DNA of 6,705 bases from Chitinivibrionales bacterium (GTDB lineage Bacteria; Fibrobacterota; Chitinivibrionia; Chitinivibrionales; JANQEN01): contig JAUVGS010000121.1 in NCBI GenBank assembly GCA_030593665.1, positions 1 to 6,705 on the forward strand. The letters are read 5' to 3'. Below the pieces are notes generated by a model. That model searched no databases. It was not told where the DNA came from and was given only the letters and a program-made list of their open reading frames with translations. This document shows, in pieces, positions 1 through 6,111 of the stretch (the first letter of the stretch is position 1; each line of letters starts with the position of its first letter). A program made the position numbers and the translations under genes.

Positions 1-599
1 GGGATTGGTTCAAATGACGGTTCTTCGTGTTGAATGAGAATGTAATCACCGCCTTGTTCAACGAGTCTGATCTGTTCAATATATTCACGAGTCTGTGAAA
101 ATGTGATTTCAATTGCAGAAAAAATTGTTTTAGCCATTGAATTTGTTGGAATAAGAATAAATGTTCGGTGCTTTTCGTCTTTGAGCTTAACATTGAAAGG
201 CATGTTTTTACCGAATTCCCCCTTGAGAAAACGCATAATTTCCCGGGTTATTGCTTTTGCAACTATTTCTAACGAAGGTTGTTCTACATAGGTGCCATTC
301 TCAATATAGTACCGTTTCATTTCGTTATTTGTCAAAAGAATAATTGATTCAAAAGGTGTTTTATAATGAAAAAGGATTTTGTCGGGATAGGAAAATGAGA
401 TAGTACCGGTTGAGATGAGCGGTTTTTTAAAGAGTGACATAGAGCGGGACTGGGTGAAATCAGCACGGAAGTGTTTATGTTTTGTCAGGTCTTTTGCGTA
501 GAGAGATATAAGGCTGTCTGCTTTATCAGCGTAAGAGTTGCTTGCTGTTAAAACAAGTACTGTTAAAATAAGTATCATTCTTCCATAGTTATTATTCAT
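1..599 (-). CDS. LolA-like outer-membrane lipoprotein carrier, 3' end cut by window edge
   Basis: An open frame starts at the ATG at 599-597 and stays open for 199 codons to the window edge, so the C-terminus is missing. Residues 1-24 look like a Sec signal peptide: a short polar start, a hydrophobic core (MILILTVLVLTAS) and a likely cleavage after SYA, which would place the protein in the periplasm. The mature part carries the LolA-family pattern: FRADFTQSRS near residue 44, then KPLISTGTISFSYPDKI, then HYKTPFESIILL. LolA proteins shuttle lipoproteins or other lipid cargo across the periplasm. LolA-like genes are also known in aryl-polyene and flexirubin clusters, where they are thought to help export the lipid product. 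Its place behind the ketosynthase and deacetylase genes, 58 bp after the deacetylase stop, suggests this second role rather than the housekeeping one. The ribosome site is weak (GCGGAT about 8 nt upstream). An alternative start at Met8 would shorten the signal peptide. The family call is fairly sure; the cargo is inferred. Confidence 0.82.
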   Translation of the reverse strand, partial: MNNNYGRMILILTVLVLTASNSYADKADSLISLYAKDLTKHKHFRADFTQSRSMSLFKKPLISTGTISFSYPDKILFHYKTPFESIILLTNNEMKRYYIENGTYVEQPSLEIVAKAITREIMRFLKGEFGKNMPFNVKLKDEKHRTFILIPTNSMAKTIFSAIEITFSQTREYIEQIRLVEQGGDYILIQHEEPSFEPI

Positions 600-657
600 T
601 ATAATAATCCGCGATGCTCTGGTGAAAAATAGTACAGGCTGTTATAAAAATATATAG

Positions 658-1440
658 TTATTTATACGGCCGGATATGAAACATTTCATCAATAGTGACT
701 GTCTTAAGTTTTCGTTTCTTTATAGTTGTACAGAGCTGATTAATTTGATCGAGGATTACCTGCTTGTATGATGGCTCGGGTAATATGTCGTGAAGTATGA
801 TCACCTCGCCATTACCTGCCAGGGAATGTATGTGATTAATTTTTTTTATCCGCCGGTTACCGAAATCACGTACACTTTTACTCCATCCGATGCAGTGCAT
901 GTTTAATTTGTCAAGTGCTTTAAGGGTGTGCATGTTCATAAGCCCGACAGGAGGACGGTAGAGGAGCGGTGTATGACCGGTTGCCGAATGGGTTTTTTGT
1001 TGCGCATTGCTGATATCGCGTATCAGCGGCGCCGTTATCCTGAAATTGGAAAAGATGCTGTGCGACAGGTCATGGCAGCCGATAGTATGTCCGGCGTCAA
1101 AACATTGTTTGACGATAGCCGGATATTTTTCGACGTTGATACCCACGACAAAAAAGGTAGCTTTAAAAGCATGTTTTTGCAGAATAGCCAGTATATCAGG
1201 AGTAAGCGTCGGATCAGGGCCATCGTCAAAGGTGAGTGCTATGGTATTTGATCCCGGAACGCCCCGGTATAAGACCTTACCGAAAAATTGAAGGCGTATA
1301 TATATAATACCAGATGCAAATATTGGTATATGTGCGATCACGAGAAAGTAAAGAAGCACTCTATAAGCCGGTAAAAAGACAGCCGCACAACAGGTGAGTG
1401 CAAATGAGATCAGCCAGATGAAGAATGGGGTTACACGCAT
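658..1440 (-). CDS. Membrane-anchored NodB-type polysaccharide deacetylase
   Basis: This 260-residue protein has two hydrophobic segments at about residues 5-24 and 28-50, then a NodB/carbohydrate esterase family 4 domain at about 65-255. The metal-dependent active site appears complete: TFDDGPD (Asp72, Asp73), His123 and His127 in GCHDLSH (HxxxH metal ligands), RPPVG (Arg162), a Trp186/Asp192 motif (GWSKSVRDFG) and ILHD (His217). The family removes N- or O-acetyl groups from sugars such as GlcNAc polymers or peptidoglycan. With N-terminal membrane helices, the domain probably sits on the outer face of the inner membrane. The start codon lies inside the end of the upstream KS-like gene (10-nt overlap, ATGCGTGTAA), which suggests translational coupling and a job in the same pathway. 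The substrate is unknown: a head-group sugar or an N-acyl intermediate of the cluster product is possible. The family is certain; the link to the lipid product is inference from the operon. Confidence 0.92.
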   Translation of the reverse strand: MRVTPFFIWLISFALTCCAAVFLPAYRVLLYFLVIAHIPIFASGIIYIRLQFFGKVLYRGVPGSNTIALTFDDGPDPTLTPDILAILQKHAFKATFFVVGINVEKYPAIVKQCFDAGHTIGCHDLSHSIFSNFRITAPLIRDISNAQQKTHSATGHTPLLYRPPVGLMNMHTLKALDKLNMHCIGWSKSVRDFGNRRIKKINHIHSLAGNGEVIILHDILPEPSYKQVILDQINQLCTTIKKRKLKTVTIDEMFHIRPYK

Positions 1441-2270
1441 ACGTTAACCACTGCGGCCGCTTTAGCTGATGGTGAATATGAACCGATACTATAATTCCCT
1501 TCCTGTGAATGAGCAATAAGCTCATGAGTAATAATAGCAGGTTTCACAAAGGAGTCGGATGTTTCACTCAAAGGAAGTACCGGGGTATGTTCTTTATAAA
1601 ACGAATCGGCCATTTCCGCACATTTCTGTGCGGGGTCTTCTGAGCGGGTTACCTGTGGCCCAAGAGCCGATACATACGGTTTTTGAATTTCGGGTGTAGT
1701 GTCACAAAGAAATGCAACAGCGGCTTCTTCCCATTCGACATTCAGGTACTGCCGACACTCCTCTGACAGGCGGGGAACGATAGTATCGAGTAATGCAATT
1801 CGTTCATCAATCGCAAGAATGCATACCGGAAAATCATGTTCAGTCAGCAATGATGCCGTAACCAGTGCAGAAGCGAATGAGTTCTGGCCGTCGCATACAG
1901 TGAGATTCGGTCCGTTAATTTTAAAATCCAGTGCCAGCTTACCGGCCATACTGTTATGTACTGATGCTATGAAGTTACGTGGCGAGCCGAAACCGTCTTT
2001 AAAAACACCATCTAAAAAATTTTTTGTTTCATCGAGAGCGCCGAGTGCGGTTGCCGTAACGATAGATTTTGGCGGTGTGTCACCGTCTGTTAATAATTTG
2101 TTTACTGCTGCGTATGCCATACACCATATACGCGGAGCGCGGGAACGCATCATCTTCGGAACGTCGGCATTCCAATCCTGATCCTGTGCAGGGCGTATAC
2201 TACTTGTTTTGAGAATATGTAAAGGTTTCATGGTACTTGATATAAGTTTAAAATTATTGTTTGTAACCAT
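1431..2270 (-). CDS. Half-length KS-like protein, probably inactive chain-length-factor partner B
   Basis: This 279-residue protein resembles the ketosynthase-like N-terminal family found in aryl-polyene clusters (Pfam ketoacyl-synt_2 type). The recognisable core is SPRNFIASVHNSMAGKLALDF (about residues 96-116) followed by GPNLTVCDGQNSFASALV (120-137). In a true KS the second stretch would contain the TACSSS nucleophile motif. Here there is no such motif: Cys125 is offset from the usual position and the aligned residue is a non-cysteine. The C-terminal half with the two catalytic histidines is absent, so it cannot be a stand-alone condensing enzyme. Such proteins are known to pair with a full KS and shape the chain-binding pocket. 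The natural partner is KS-B just upstream, across a 79-bp gap. The start is uncertain: the ATG at 2270 has only AAAGA directly against it, and Met14 (ATG at 2231) begins MKPLHILKTSSI, which fits the usual family N-terminus better. The stop overlaps the deacetylase start. Confidence 0.78.
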   Translation of the reverse strand: MVTNNNFKLISSTMKPLHILKTSSIRPAQDQDWNADVPKMMRSRAPRIWCMAYAAVNKLLTDGDTPPKSIVTATALGALDETKNFLDGVFKDGFGSPRNFIASVHNSMAGKLALDFKINGPNLTVCDGQNSFASALVTASLLTEHDFPVCILAIDERIALLDTIVPRLSEECRQYLNVEWEEAAVAFLCDTTPEIQKPYVSALGPQVTRSEDPAQKCAEMADSFYKEHTPVLPLSETSDSFVKPAIITHELIAHSQEGNYSIGSYSPSAKAAAVVNVCV

Positions 2271-2275
2271 TCTTT

Positions 2276-2338
2276 AATTTTAGATTTTGGATTTTGGATT
2301 TTTGATTTTAGATTTCAACCCCTGAACCCCGAACCCCG
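2276..2338. repeat. Two adjoining heptanucleotide tandem repeats
   Basis: The gap between KS-B and partner B is mostly two 7-nt tandem arrays. On the plus strand six near-identical units lie in perfect phase from 2276 to 2317: aatttta, gattttg, gattttg, gattttt, gatttta, gatttca. They are followed by acccct-type units, with two exact copies of aaccccg at 2325-2338 after an 8-nt variant. The first array is T-rich and the second C-rich, so the transcript would carry A-rich and then G-rich blocks. They resemble the short tandemly repeated intergenic sequences reported in several bacterial groups. The function is unknown, and they may expand or contract by slippage. They are just upstream of partner B's start, so they would lie in its translation-initiation region. 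Confidence 0.85.
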
Positions 2339-2349
2339 AACGATCACCA

Positions 2350-3528
2350 TTATTTTTCCCATTTTGAGAGTACTACAACTGCATTATTGCCGCCGAAACC
2401 AAATGAGTTTTTCAAGATATACCGAAGCTCCTTTTTTTCTCCGGAAGATGGCTGTGCATTAATTGTTTCATCAGGCTGTTCAAATCCCGCAGTTGCCGGA
2501 ATTTTATTTTCATTAAGCGCACACACGGCAAACACCGTTTCAAGGCTTCCGGAAGCTGCAAGTGTATGGCCGAGTGTTCTTTTCATGGAATAGAATGGTG
2601 GTAAAGGATCAAATAGTGTGCGCATTGCTTTTATTTCGGAAACATCGTTATCCGGCGTAGCGGTTCCGTGTGCGGCAATCATGTTGATGTCTGCGGTTGT
2701 TATGCCTGCTTCCATAAGTGCGGCTTTGGTTGCCCGTATCGCGCCGGCACCTTCCGGGTGAGGTGCAGTCATGTGATGGCCGTCGGCGCTTGCGCCCCAC
2801 CCTGCCATGCCCGCTATCGGTGATATATCAAGCTGGGCAGCCGCTTTTTCCGAGGCTAGCAGGAGCGCTCCCGCACCTTCACCGAGACTGATACCGACAC
2901 GGCGCACATCAAACGGTTTACACCCTGAGAAATCAATAAGCATAAGGCTCGCAAATCCGCGTATCGTCAGAATGGACAGTACATCGACACCGACTGCAAG
3001 GCAAAGATCGTAGACATTGTTTTCAATAAGACGCTTCGCCATTCCCAGCGCATGGAGGCTGGATGAGCAGGCTGTTGAGATTGAATGGAAACCATGCGCA
3101 TTAACCTGATTGGCAAGAAAACCGGTTACTGCAGTCGGTTCATGAAAAGCCAGCTCTGAAGATGCATTTTTACTATAATCCGGATTATTTCTCAGTTCAC
3201 GATAGAAGAGTTCAGATCTGGTCATACCCGCAACCGTGGTCGCCAGTACAATGCCAAGTCTTACATTGTTTTTCTCACCTACGGGCCGCAGGGCTTCCTG
3301 CGCTGCCCACAGAGCGAGTCCTGTGGAACGGTTCGGCACCGGGCATGAGAACTTTGATGAAGGATCTTCTGCGACCTGTCCACACAATGGTATCTCTTTT
3401 AATGCCGCATTAAAAAGAGATAATGGTGTCAGGCAGTCCAGCCCCTTTGAAACTGCTTCATACCCTTTTGAAACACCATATCCTGCGGCGCACACAGCGC
3501 CCATGCCGATAATCGGTATACCACTCAT
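2350..3528 (-). CDS. Beta-ketoacyl-ACP synthase (KS-B), FabF-like, complete active site
   Basis: This 392-residue condensing enzyme of the FabF/KAS II fold joins an acyl chain to a malonyl unit on ACP with loss of CO2, in the cytoplasm. The triad is intact: Cys154 in STACSSS, His287 in AAHGTATPDND and His321 in KRTLGHTLAASG, with the supporting Lys316. The C-terminal NSFGFGGNN loop (about 374-382) and the mid-protein GEGAGALLL motif (217-224) are also present. The length is slightly short of typical FabF (about 410). It is the fourth cluster gene, 137 bp after the ACP gene and separated from partner B by heptamer repeats. No strong ribosome site is visible before the ATG (only GAATAG-like sequence). 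A strong RNA hairpin lies within codons 36-46. In aryl-polyene clusters full KSs either work as heterodimers with a half-length partner or alone in starter or early steps. Which role applies here cannot be read from the sequence. Confidence 0.93.
   Translation of the reverse strand: MSGIPIIGMGAVCAAGYGVSKGYEAVSKGLDCLTPLSLFNAALKEIPLCGQVAEDPSSKFSCPVPNRSTGLALWAAQEALRPVGEKNNVRLGIVLATTVAGMTRSELFYRELRNNPDYSKNASSELAFHEPTAVTGFLANQVNAHGFHSISTACSSSLHALGMAKRLIENNVYDLCLAVGVDVLSILTIRGFASLMLIDFSGCKPFDVRRVGISLGEGAGALLLASEKAAAQLDISPIAGMAGWGASADGHHMTAPHPEGAGAIRATKAALMEAGITTADINMIAAHGTATPDNDVSEIKAMRTLFDPLPPFYSMKRTLGHTLAASGSLETVFAVCALNENKIPATAGFEQPDETINAQPSSGEKKELRYILKNSFGFGGNNAVVVLSKWEK
3391..3422 (-). other. 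Long near-perfect hairpin inside the KS-B coding region
   Basis: On the plus strand tatctcttttaatg (3391-3404) is followed by a 3-nt loop and cattaaaaagagata (3408-3422). The second arm is the reverse complement of the first apart from one extra base. The KS-B mRNA could therefore form a 14-bp stem with a single bulge and a CGG loop, about 105 nt after the start codon. The encoded residues (LSLFNAALKEI) match the usual KS N-terminal region, so this is genuine coding sequence and not an insertion that breaks the gene. Confidence 0.7.
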
Positions 3529-3576
3529 AGTACTATTCTATTTGTTATTATTTATAACGTAATTAATACTGTTTAA

Positions 3577-3661
3577 TTGGAGTTATGGAATGGTGTCGTA
3601 TTGAAAAAATGGTATTGTAAAAATGTTTACTCTGCATTAATCCATCACTCCAACACTCCAT
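3577..3661. repeat. Octamer repeats arranged as an imperfect inverted repeat between ACP and KS-B
   Basis: The 137-bp gap holds two short octamer arrays facing each other. On the plus strand 3577-3592 reads ttggagtt, atggaatg. On the minus strand 3661-3638 reads ATGGAGTG, TTGGAGTG, ATGGATTA. The 19-nt segments at 3577-3595 and 3635-3653 are inverted copies, matching at 15 of 19 positions, with 39 nt between them. The ACP stop codon is 5 nt beyond the right arm. In RNA this could form a long loose stem-loop, acting as a processing or partial-termination site. As DNA it could be the remnant of a small repeat element. No open frame of note lies in the gap. Confidence 0.65.
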
Positions 3662-3665
3662 TTTT

Positions 3666-3926
3666 TCAGTTTTTTTCCTGCTCTTCCCGTATATATTCAG
3701 CCATAGTTCTGACCGAGGCAAATATCTTGCGACCGATATTTATATCCGGCACCGTTACACCATACTCTTTTTCCAGAAGTACGAGGAGCTCGAGCGTATC
3801 TATTGAGTCAAGACCAAGTCCTTCCCCAATAAGGGGTGATTCAACATCGATATCATCAGGTTCAATATCACTGAGTTTTAATGTGGTAATAATCTGTTGT
3901 TTTAATTCATTGAGTAATTGATCCAT
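3666..3926 (-). CDS. Acyl carrier protein
   Basis: This is an 86-residue acidic protein of standard ACP size. The phosphopantetheine attachment site is Ser41 in GLGLDSIDTLELL, at the start of helix II, the hallmark of ACPs. The surrounding pattern (LKLSDIEPDDIDVESPLIGEG before it, LLEKEYGVTVPD after it) fits type II fatty-acid, polyketide and aryl-polyene carrier proteins. A 4'-phosphopantetheinyl transferase, not seen here, would be needed to activate it. It would carry the growing chain for both ketosynthases. Its ATG overlaps the stop of partner A (ATGA), with an AAGGAA ribosome site 6 nt upstream (complement of 3932-3937), so the two genes are probably translationally coupled. It is the only carrier protein in the window; known aryl-polyene clusters usually have two. 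Confidence 0.95.
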   Translation of the reverse strand: MDQLLNELKQQIITTLKLSDIEPDDIDVESPLIGEGLGLDSIDTLELLVLLEKEYGVTVPDINIGRKIFASVRTMAEYIREEQEKN

Positions 3927-4711
3927 CAGATTTCCTTCTCTAAAGTAAGTGTATAATGCATATGATCAAGTATAATTGAATTTGAAAAATCTTTGTTCTC
4001 CATCATGGCCATAATTACCTCAAGAAAATACGATTCTTCGCTACAATTTTGCGAATTATTCTGTAGGCTTTTCTCTTGAGTAAGGGACAGGATATAATTA
4101 CTTCCCGAATCGTATTTGTGGGGCGTTACCATAAATGCATAGCTGAAGTTGCATCTGTCTTTTTCTGCGTTGATTAATGGTATACCTATATCGTCAGGCT
4201 CAATGCCATTTACAAGGATTACAACCATTGCGTCTGCCTTTTTTAAAGCAAGAATGCGTATCGCATTGTCCAGTGCGGAAAAACCCGGGGAGGTTGAGCT
4301 GACGAGGACTCGATTGGGGCCTTTCAGCTTGAACAGTATGGCAACTTCGGCAACCGGTGATGACGGCAATGTGGCTGAAAAATAGGCAGGACTGGGAAAG
4401 CCGGCTGCAAGCGATTCCATGTAACGCATGTCCGTTGAAAAGGAGCCGTATGCCGTACCGATACTTATTCCTGTTTTGTCGCCGTTATATTCATCAAAAC
4501 CGGACAGGAGAAGAGCCGCTGAACTGAACGCTAATTTGTCAGGTGCATTTAATTTACCAAAACCGGTATGCAGTTTATCATATACCTGTTTACGCTGTAC
4601 ATCAAGCGGTGAACCGCCCTGTTCTTCATTCCAGGGAACATGGCCGTGTGCTGAAGAGTACATGCCGGTACTGTGAATGGCTGCAAATGATTGTATATAT
4701 ACGTGTTCCAT
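3926..4711 (-). CDS. Half-length KS-like protein with Cys-to-Ser change, chain-length-factor partner A
   Basis: This 261-residue protein aligns with only the N-terminal half of a ketosynthase. Residues about 107-131 (SPAYFSATLPSSP, then AILFKLKGPN) match the KS region before the nucleophile. The nucleophile stretch reads VSSTSPGFSALDNAI, which puts Ser141 where the catalytic cysteine should be. The C-terminal half with both histidines is missing and is replaced by a short, poorly conserved tail (about 205-261). It should therefore not catalyse condensation. By analogy with aryl-polyene and aromatic polyketide systems it would form a heterodimer with a full KS, most likely KS-A: the start codon directly abuts the KS-A stop with no gap. 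A good ribosome site, GGGGAG, lies 9 nt upstream inside the end of KS-A. Its stop overlaps the ACP start. Whether the serine has any residual role is unknown. Confidence 0.8.
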   Translation of the reverse strand: MEHVYIQSFAAIHSTGMYSSAHGHVPWNEEQGGSPLDVQRKQVYDKLHTGFGKLNAPDKLAFSSAALLLSGFDEYNGDKTGISIGTAYGSFSTDMRYMESLAAGFPSPAYFSATLPSSPVAEVAILFKLKGPNRVLVSSTSPGFSALDNAIRILALKKADAMVVILVNGIEPDDIGIPLINAEKDRCNFSYAFMVTPHKYDSGSNYILSLTQEKSLQNNSQNCSEESYFLEVIMAMMENKDFSNSIILDHMHYTLTLEKEI

Positions 4712-5824
4712 TTATTCGTGCTCCCCGACGATTACCGCTGAGTTTAGCCCACCGAATCCTGCTGCAAGACAGAGTATCCGTGGTGATACAAGTGATTGTG
4801 CCTGCGATGATATCGGTATTGGTTCGTCAACGCCATGATTTTCATACCCGATAGTCGGCGGCAGGGTGTTTCTTTTAATACACTCGGCAGCAATCAGGAT
4901 CTCAATTAATGATCCTGCTCCACTAAGGTGACCGATTGCGCCTTTAAATGATGAACAGGGTGGATATAGATCGCCAAAAAGCAATGTTAGTGCTTTTGCT
5001 TCCATTGCATCGTTAAAAGGCGTTGCCGTACCGTGGCATTTAACTCCTCCAATAGCATCGGGCGACAGTGCAGCATCCCTGAGTGCAGCCGATGCAGCGT
5101 TAAATAGTCCATCGCCGGTACGGGACGTTCCCGTACGATGATTTGCATCATTTGATGTGCCTGCACCGGAAATGATACTGTCACCTTCATAGGGCGTCCG
5201 AAAGGTAAGCAGCGCAATGCCCGCCCCTTCACCCATGGTAAGACCATTCCGTTGTGCGTCAAATGGCCTGGCGCCGGTATCGGAAAGGGCGCTGAGTTTG
5301 TAAAAACCGTTTGCCGTAAACCGTGACAGGCAGTCGAAACCGAAGAGTACCGCGTGTGTGTACCGCCCGGTTTTAAGCAGTTCGGTCGCTATTTCAACCC
5401 CGACAGCACCTGATGCACAGGCATTTGAAATGACCAGCTTTTGTGCCGGATGTACCATGAGTATTTCACAGATAACATCTGCCTGCTTGTCAAGTAGCGG
5501 AGAGATGCCGCTTGTATACGTGTTTGAGACCACCGCTTCTTCAAGAGCGCTGATATCACCTTTTGCGGTACAGTATATGAAAATCGTTTTTTCAGGGGTA
5601 ATTTCAGTAAGATCAATTTGGGATGCCAGCACTGTTGTACATTTTGTTAAATCCCTGCATGCAGGATCGGGAAAAAGTGCAAACGGTACCGGTACATCAA
5701 ATAAAGGGCCGGGAATAATAGCATTCGCACCTCCAATCAGGTCACTTGCAGTCTCACTGAGCGAACCAAGTGGTGTAATTATCTCCGCCTGTTCAATAAC
5801 AACTGTTTTCACGTATTCGTCCAT
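4712..5824 (-). CDS. Beta-ketoacyl synthase (KS-A), first gene of the cluster
   Basis: This 370-residue condensing enzyme of the thiolase fold is shorter than typical FabF, mainly in the N-terminal half. The triad is present: Cys136 in SNACASGA, His264 in KCHGTATPFND and His299 in FKGAIGHLSGAG, with Lys294 in support. GEGAGIALL (198-206) and the C-terminal AAGFGGLNSAV (354-364) complete the family signature. The ACASGA form of the cysteine motif differs from the TACSSS of KS-B, so the two enzymes are diverged paralogues rather than a recent duplication. The ATG at 5824 is the only reasonable start: an in-frame stop lies upstream and no other ATG intervenes. No clear ribosome site precedes it (ACTACCGT). 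The gene is preceded by a gap with repeats and is probably the first of the operon. It likely elongates the ACP-bound chain with partner A. Confidence 0.92.
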   Translation of the reverse strand: MDEYVKTVVIEQAEIITPLGSLSETASDLIGGANAIIPGPLFDVPVPFALFPDPACRDLTKCTTVLASQIDLTEITPEKTIFIYCTAKGDISALEEAVVSNTYTSGISPLLDKQADVICEILMVHPAQKLVISNACASGAVGVEIATELLKTGRYTHAVLFGFDCLSRFTANGFYKLSALSDTGARPFDAQRNGLTMGEGAGIALLTFRTPYEGDSIISGAGTSNDANHRTGTSRTGDGLFNAASAALRDAALSPDAIGGVKCHGTATPFNDAMEAKALTLLFGDLYPPCSSFKGAIGHLSGAGSLIEILIAAECIKRNTLPPTIGYENHGVDEPIPISSQAQSLVSPRILCLAAGFGGLNSAVIVGEHE

Positions 5825-5880
5825 ACGGTAGTATGAAGATGTTTTATTATTTAGTACCCTGTCTTATAGGTTTTACAGAG

Positions 5881-5956
5881 GATATTGGCATGAGGAGTAT
5901 GATTACGATTACGATTACGATTAAGATTAAGAAAAAAAAGATACAATGCCAATATC
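5881..5956. repeat. 11-bp perfect inverted repeat flanking a hexamer array, upstream of KS-A
   Basis: On the plus strand gatattggcat (5881-5891) and atgccaatatc (5946-5956) are exact reverse complements, 54 nt apart. The spacer holds the hexamer tandem repeat and an A-run (5932-5939). The left arm lies 56 nt before the KS-A start codon, so the structure would fall in the 5' leader if transcription starts to its right. It may be a leader stem-loop or the ends of a tiny non-autonomous repeat element. No target-site duplication is obvious. Confidence 0.6.
5901..5930. repeat. Hexanucleotide tandem repeat, (GATTAC)3(GATTAA)2
   Basis: Five in-phase hexamers read gattac three times and then gattaa twice on the plus strand, followed by an A-rich run. 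The array sits inside the inverted repeat at 5881-5956. It accounts for the LNLNRNRNRN run of a small open frame across this gap, which therefore looks spurious. The function is unknown. Confidence 0.9.
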
Positions 5957-5995
5957 GATAACAGAGCCTTCAGGACATGATACCAGTAAAATTTT

Positions 5996-6046
5996 AGAGT
6001 TATAAAATATAGTATATAGTTTAAAAAATGCATTGAATTTTCAATG
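5996..6046 (-). promoter_or_regulatory. AT-rich tract with a palindrome, candidate promoter region of the cluster
   Basis: The palindrome cattgaa-tt-ttcaatg (6031-6046) is followed, in the direction of transcription, by an AT-rich stretch with a TATACT box at 6016-6011. No well-spaced -35 box is visible: TTGAAA in the palindrome is too far, at about 22 nt. The placement, about 190 bp before KS-A and after the lipoprotein gene, suits a promoter or operator, but this is a guess from base composition and symmetry. Confidence 0.2.
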
Positions 6047-6111
6047 AAAAGATAGAGAAACCGATTTGGAATACTCTCTGCAATATATCAAGGACAGTGT
6101 AAGGAAGAAAC

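Noticed and set aside
103..291. 62-residue plus-strand open frame
   Set aside because: It lies opposite the LolA-like frame, which has a signal peptide and family motifs.
1699..2181. 160-residue plus-strand open frame
   Set aside because: It is antisense to the well-supported KS-like partner B, with Ser/Arg-rich composition typical of a shadow frame.
2276..2338. CRISPR array
   Set aside because: The units are only 7 nt and directly adjacent with no spacers, so this is a simple tandem repeat.
5118..5136. Perfect 8-bp hairpin gtacggga-cgt-tcccgtac within KS-A
   Set aside because: It encodes an RTGTSRT stretch in a conserved KS region, and a stem of this length is close to chance expectation for the window.
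3666..5824. Housekeeping fatty-acid synthesis locus (fabF/acpP type)
   Set aside because: No fabD, fabG, fabH or plsX neighbours are seen, while two cysteine-less half-KS genes, a deacetylase and a LolA-like gene are present, which fits a specialised lipid cluster better.
5358..5831. 157-residue plus-strand open frame
   Set aside because: It is antisense to KS-A, whose catalytic motifs prove the minus-strand frame.
5851..6033. 60-residue minus-strand open frame with LNLNRNRNRN run
   Set aside because: The run is simply the hexamer repeat translated, the rest is AT-rich sequence giving hydrophobic residues, and no ribosome site or family resemblance is present.
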